Assembly: GCA_031289445.1 (NCBI GenBank)
Contig: JAITPL010000172.1
Location: forward strand, 1 to 17,237
Reading direction: 5' to 3'
Source of the DNA: Tannerella sp.
GTDB lineage: Bacteria > Bacteroidota > Bacteroidia > Bacteroidales > Tannerellaceae
Length of the DNA stretch: 17,237 bases
Shown here: positions 15,346 through 17,237 of the stretch, piece by piece
Position numbering within the stretch: the first letter of the stretch is position 1
Layout: each line of letters starts with the position of its first letter
Notes under the pieces: model-generated
Database searches by the model: none
The model's input: only the letters and a program-made list of their open reading frames with translations
What the model was told of the DNA's origin: nothing
Made by a program: the position numbers and the translations under genes

Positions 15346-15780
15346 AAAAATTAGAAGTTAGAAATTCAAAACCGCTGACCTGATGCTATCGTTGTTGGGC
15401 ATGATGCGATATGCTTATAATCAATACTTTCATAAAACATTATAGATATTGTACTTAGGACAATAAGGCTCTTACCCAAGGTAGAAGGTAGAAATTCGGA
15501 ATCACCGATCTGATATTATCGTTATTGGGCGTGGTATAATATGCTTATAAATAATGCTTTAATGAAATATTATAGATATTGTACTTAGTACAATAAGGCT
15601 CATCTCCAAGGTGGTAGAAGGTAGAAATCAGGAATCACCGACCTGAAACTATCTTATTGGGTGTGATATAATATGCTTACAATTAATATTTTCGTAAAAT
15701 ATCATAAATATTGTACTTAGTACAATAAAGCTCTTATACACGGTAGAAATTAGAAGATCAGACCTCCAATACTATCGTAA
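15341..15780 (+). repeat. Tandem array of about 3.3 copies of a 130-base repeat
   Basis: Units start near 15341, 15480, 15610 and (partial) 15741. Each contains GGTAGAAGGTAGAAAT-like, GACCTGAT..TATCGTTATTGGG, ATATGCTTATAA and TATAGATATTGTACTTAGTACAATAAGGCTC blocks in the same order. The 17-base palindrome ATTGTACTTAGTACAAT lies at 15448-15464 (one mismatch), 15578-15594 and 15710-15726, spaced 130 and 132 bases. Units differ at several positions, so the array is not recent. There is no conserved open frame. A further copy lies inverted at about 2021-2192. The function is unknown. Confidence 0.85.
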
Positions 15781-15953
15781 AATAATGCACTGCAACAATC
15801 ATTGACGCATGAATAAGTTAATATATATTTATGCTATGAATTAGATGGTTACAATTCGTAAATATGCGCGGGAACGTAAAAATCAAGCAGAATTATTTTG
15901 CGATACTTCTACGGTTTTATTGGGACTCAGGGGGCTTAGTATTGGAAATCTGA
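15781..15953. other. Gene-free stretch before the transposase remnant
   Basis: No clear gene is seen. A 38-codon open frame (15845-15961, starting MVTIRKYARERKNQ) overlaps the transposase fragment in another frame and has no recognised family. It may be leftover insertion-sequence or host sequence. Confidence 0.4.
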
Positions 15954-16417
15954 ATGTCTGAAGAAACACCGCTGACACTGTTTTTTACGCGACAGGGCAA
16001 ACGGGGCAAATGGAAAGTTTTGCTTACTACGGATACAGGTTTGAATTTTGTTCAGGCAGTTGAAAAATACCAAATCAGATGGTCTATCGAGGTATTTTTC
16101 AAGGACGCAAAACAACTGTTAAATCTTGGCGGTTGTCAGTCAGGCAACTTTGATGCGCAGATCGCGGACACTACTGTCACGATGATTGCATACATTTTGC
16201 TTGCCTTTCGTTACCGTTTCGACCATTACGAATTTTCAAGGCAATGAACACCGATGATTTGCGCCAAACGCTCGACATACGGCTTATAGAACTGTTTTGG
16301 GAACTGTTGACAATTGTAGCGGAACAGCTTGATGTTGATATTGATTTATTATTGGAACAATTATTTCACAATGACGAAATCGGACGTCTTTTCGGGACAT
16401 ACTTCCAAACGGGTTAA
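15954..16417 (+). pseudogene. Remnant of an IS4-type DDE transposase (C-terminal part, frameshifted)
   Basis: The first 97 codons (15954-16247) encode KWKVLLTTDTGLNF...YQIRWSIEVFFKDAKQLLNLGGCQS..FDAQIADT. This is the C-terminal catalytic region of an IS4-family transposase, including the YxxRWxIEVFFKxxK signature with the third catalytic acid (Glu in IEVFF). Translation then stops, but the protein continues in another frame: an ATG at 16244 begins MNTDDLRQTLDIRLIELFWELLTIV and runs 57 codons to the stop at 16415. IFKAMN can be read just upstream in this second frame. The junction therefore looks like a short deletion that shifts the frame. The N-terminal two thirds, including the first two catalytic aspartates, is absent and an in-frame stop lies directly before 15954. 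The element cannot transpose by itself; no terminal inverted repeats were found. Confidence 0.82.
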
Positions 16418-16706
16418 AACAAGACTGTTAATGAATATGAAAATCGCATAATATTGATATTCAAGAATATATAATCTTAACACCTCTTGCTATCTCTTTG
16501 GTTTATAATAACTTCCATATAGGTGCGAAACATTAGTAAATAATATAATACGGGGGAATTTTATGAAACGAAGTATGTTAATAGAACCAAAAGATGATGA
16601 ATTAGAGATAACTAAAAAATAAACTGCACATCTGCCATCAACAGGAACACCCACACATTGAGCAATCTTGTTAAGTATAACAAAATGTTCTTATTCTCCC
16701 ATCACC
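16418..16706. other. AT-rich spacer with a 19-codon open frame
   Basis: Mostly featureless. A 19-codon frame at 16563-16622 (MKRSMLIEPKDDELEITKK) follows GGGGGA at a ribosome-binding distance, but it is too short to judge and may be chance or the start of a lost gene. No known family is recognised. Confidence 0.35.
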
Positions 16707-17093
16707 TTATCTCCATTCCGCCAGTTTCAAATAATACTGCATGGCGGCTCCGTATATTGGTCGTGGCTTTGCTGAAGCAGATTCTGTGCGTCGAGCAGGT
16801 TGGACAGAATGGAAACGTCAGCATTGTAAGTGTTTTCGCCTAACCGGTCGTTCTCTTGAGCTACGGAAATAGATTTTTGGGCGAGCAAAACCTGTCCGTA
16901 AGCTTCGTTCGGTTCGTCGGCGAGGCGAGACGTTACGTTGCATCTGCAAGAGCGGCAGGTCGGCGTCTTCCTCGCGGGTATTTTCTGCTGCCCGCAGTTC
17001 GAGTTTCTCCTTTTTTATGGCGTGAAAGCCACCCACCAGCCTGAAATCGGTACGGAAAACGGTGGCTAAGTCCATTCCGACATGCGTTTTCAT
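16707..17093 (-). pseudogene. TolC-family outer-membrane efflux protein fragment with several frameshifts
   Basis: Joining frames on the minus strand gives the C-terminal part of a TolC-like outer-membrane factor. The pieces are MKTHVGMDLATV, then SVPISGWW, then GGFHAIKKEKLELRAAENTREE, then RLADEPNEAYGQVLLAQKSI and SVAQENDRLGENTYNADVSI, then LSNLLDAQNLLQQSHDQYT, and AAMQYYLKLAEWR followed by a stop at 16707-16709. Frame changes fall near 17058, 17033, 16935 and 16750. Two of them involve short T or G runs. The N-terminal 300 or so residues are missing and are replaced by cupin-like sequence. An intact copy would export drugs or other solutes with an RND pump. As it stands it cannot make a functional protein, unless the shifts are sequencing errors. 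Confidence 0.78.
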
Positions 17094-17236
17094 TCCGGAG
17101 CATCTATCCTTAACCGGTACTTTCCGGAAATCACATATCCGCTTTGTTCATTTGGATGAGCATAGGTAGGGGCGAAGTTTACCTTTTCATAATTCATCTT
17201 TGTTACCATTGACTTATCGCCAATAGCAATAACGCC
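17090..17236 (-). pseudogene. Cupin-domain protein fragment, cut by window edge
   Basis: The minus strand reads 48 codons from the window edge to a TGA at 17092-17090: IAIGDKSMVTKMNYEKVNF, then APTYAHPNEQSGYVISGKYR, then LRIDAPE. The HPxEQxGYVxxGxxRL segment is the first half of a cupin metal-binding motif. The usual first histidine of an HxH pair seems to be replaced (YAH rather than HSH). The second cupin motif that should follow is lacking, since the sequence passes into the TolC fragment, so this is a truncated gene joined to another remnant. Confidence 0.6.
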
Positions 17237-17237
17237 A

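Noticed and set aside
15341..15780. CRISPR array
   Set aside because: The 130-base units are diverged along their whole length, without short identical repeats and unique spacers, and no cas genes are present.
16818..17093. 91-codon minus-strand open frame as a real gene
   Set aside because: Only parts of it match TolC; the rest is out-of-frame translation of the same disrupted gene, so it is reported as a pseudogene.

Overview
The window looks like chromosomal DNA from a Bacteroidetes bacterium, most likely of the order Bacteroidales. Four gene starts carry promoters of the Bacteroidetes type (TTTG, about 18-21 bases, then TAnnTTTG). The protein repertoire also fits: an outer-membrane beta-barrel TonB-dependent receptor with an N-terminal carboxypeptidase-like domain, a Bacteroidetes-type NqrF, lipoproteins, and DDE-transposase and TolC remnants of Bacteroidales type. 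The genus cannot be fixed from the sequence alone.

Layout. (1) Bases 1-1566, plus strand: the transpeptidase end of a class A penicillin-binding protein (PBP1A-like, cut by the window edge), then tadA, the tRNA adenosine deaminase. (2) 1567-2327: a 760-base gene-free stretch made largely of dispersed repeats. (3) 2328-2705, plus: a small lipoprotein with a heavy-metal-binding (HMA) domain. (4) 2855-9509, minus: the complete six-gene nqrABCDEF operon for the sodium-pumping NADH:quinone oxidoreductase, with a GH16 glycanase gene 13 bases downstream of nqrF. (5) 9742-12799, minus: an amidohydrolase, a zinc-dependent dehydrogenase and an aldo/keto reductase that closely resembles L-galactose/L-fucose dehydrogenases. 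Together they suggest oxidative sugar breakdown (inference). (6) 12916-15345, plus: a TonB-dependent outer-membrane receptor, divergent from the aldo/keto reductase and sharing back-to-back promoters with it. (7) 15341-17237: a decayed region with about three tandem copies of a 130-base repeat, a broken IS4-type transposase, a frame-disrupted TolC-family gene and a fragment of a cupin gene.

How it fits together. Nqr oxidises NADH and builds a sodium gradient across the inner membrane. The dehydrogenase/lactonase set would feed reducing equivalents from a sugar, and the receptor and GH16 enzyme would act on external substrates. These links rest on adjacency only. I found no CRISPR array, rRNA, tRNA or prophage, and no clear new defence or mobile system. 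The most unusual structure is the 130-base repeat family, which has a 17-base palindrome. It is present in tandem at 15.3-15.8 kb and as an inverted single copy near 2.0-2.2 kb, so it brackets the whole gene-rich block.
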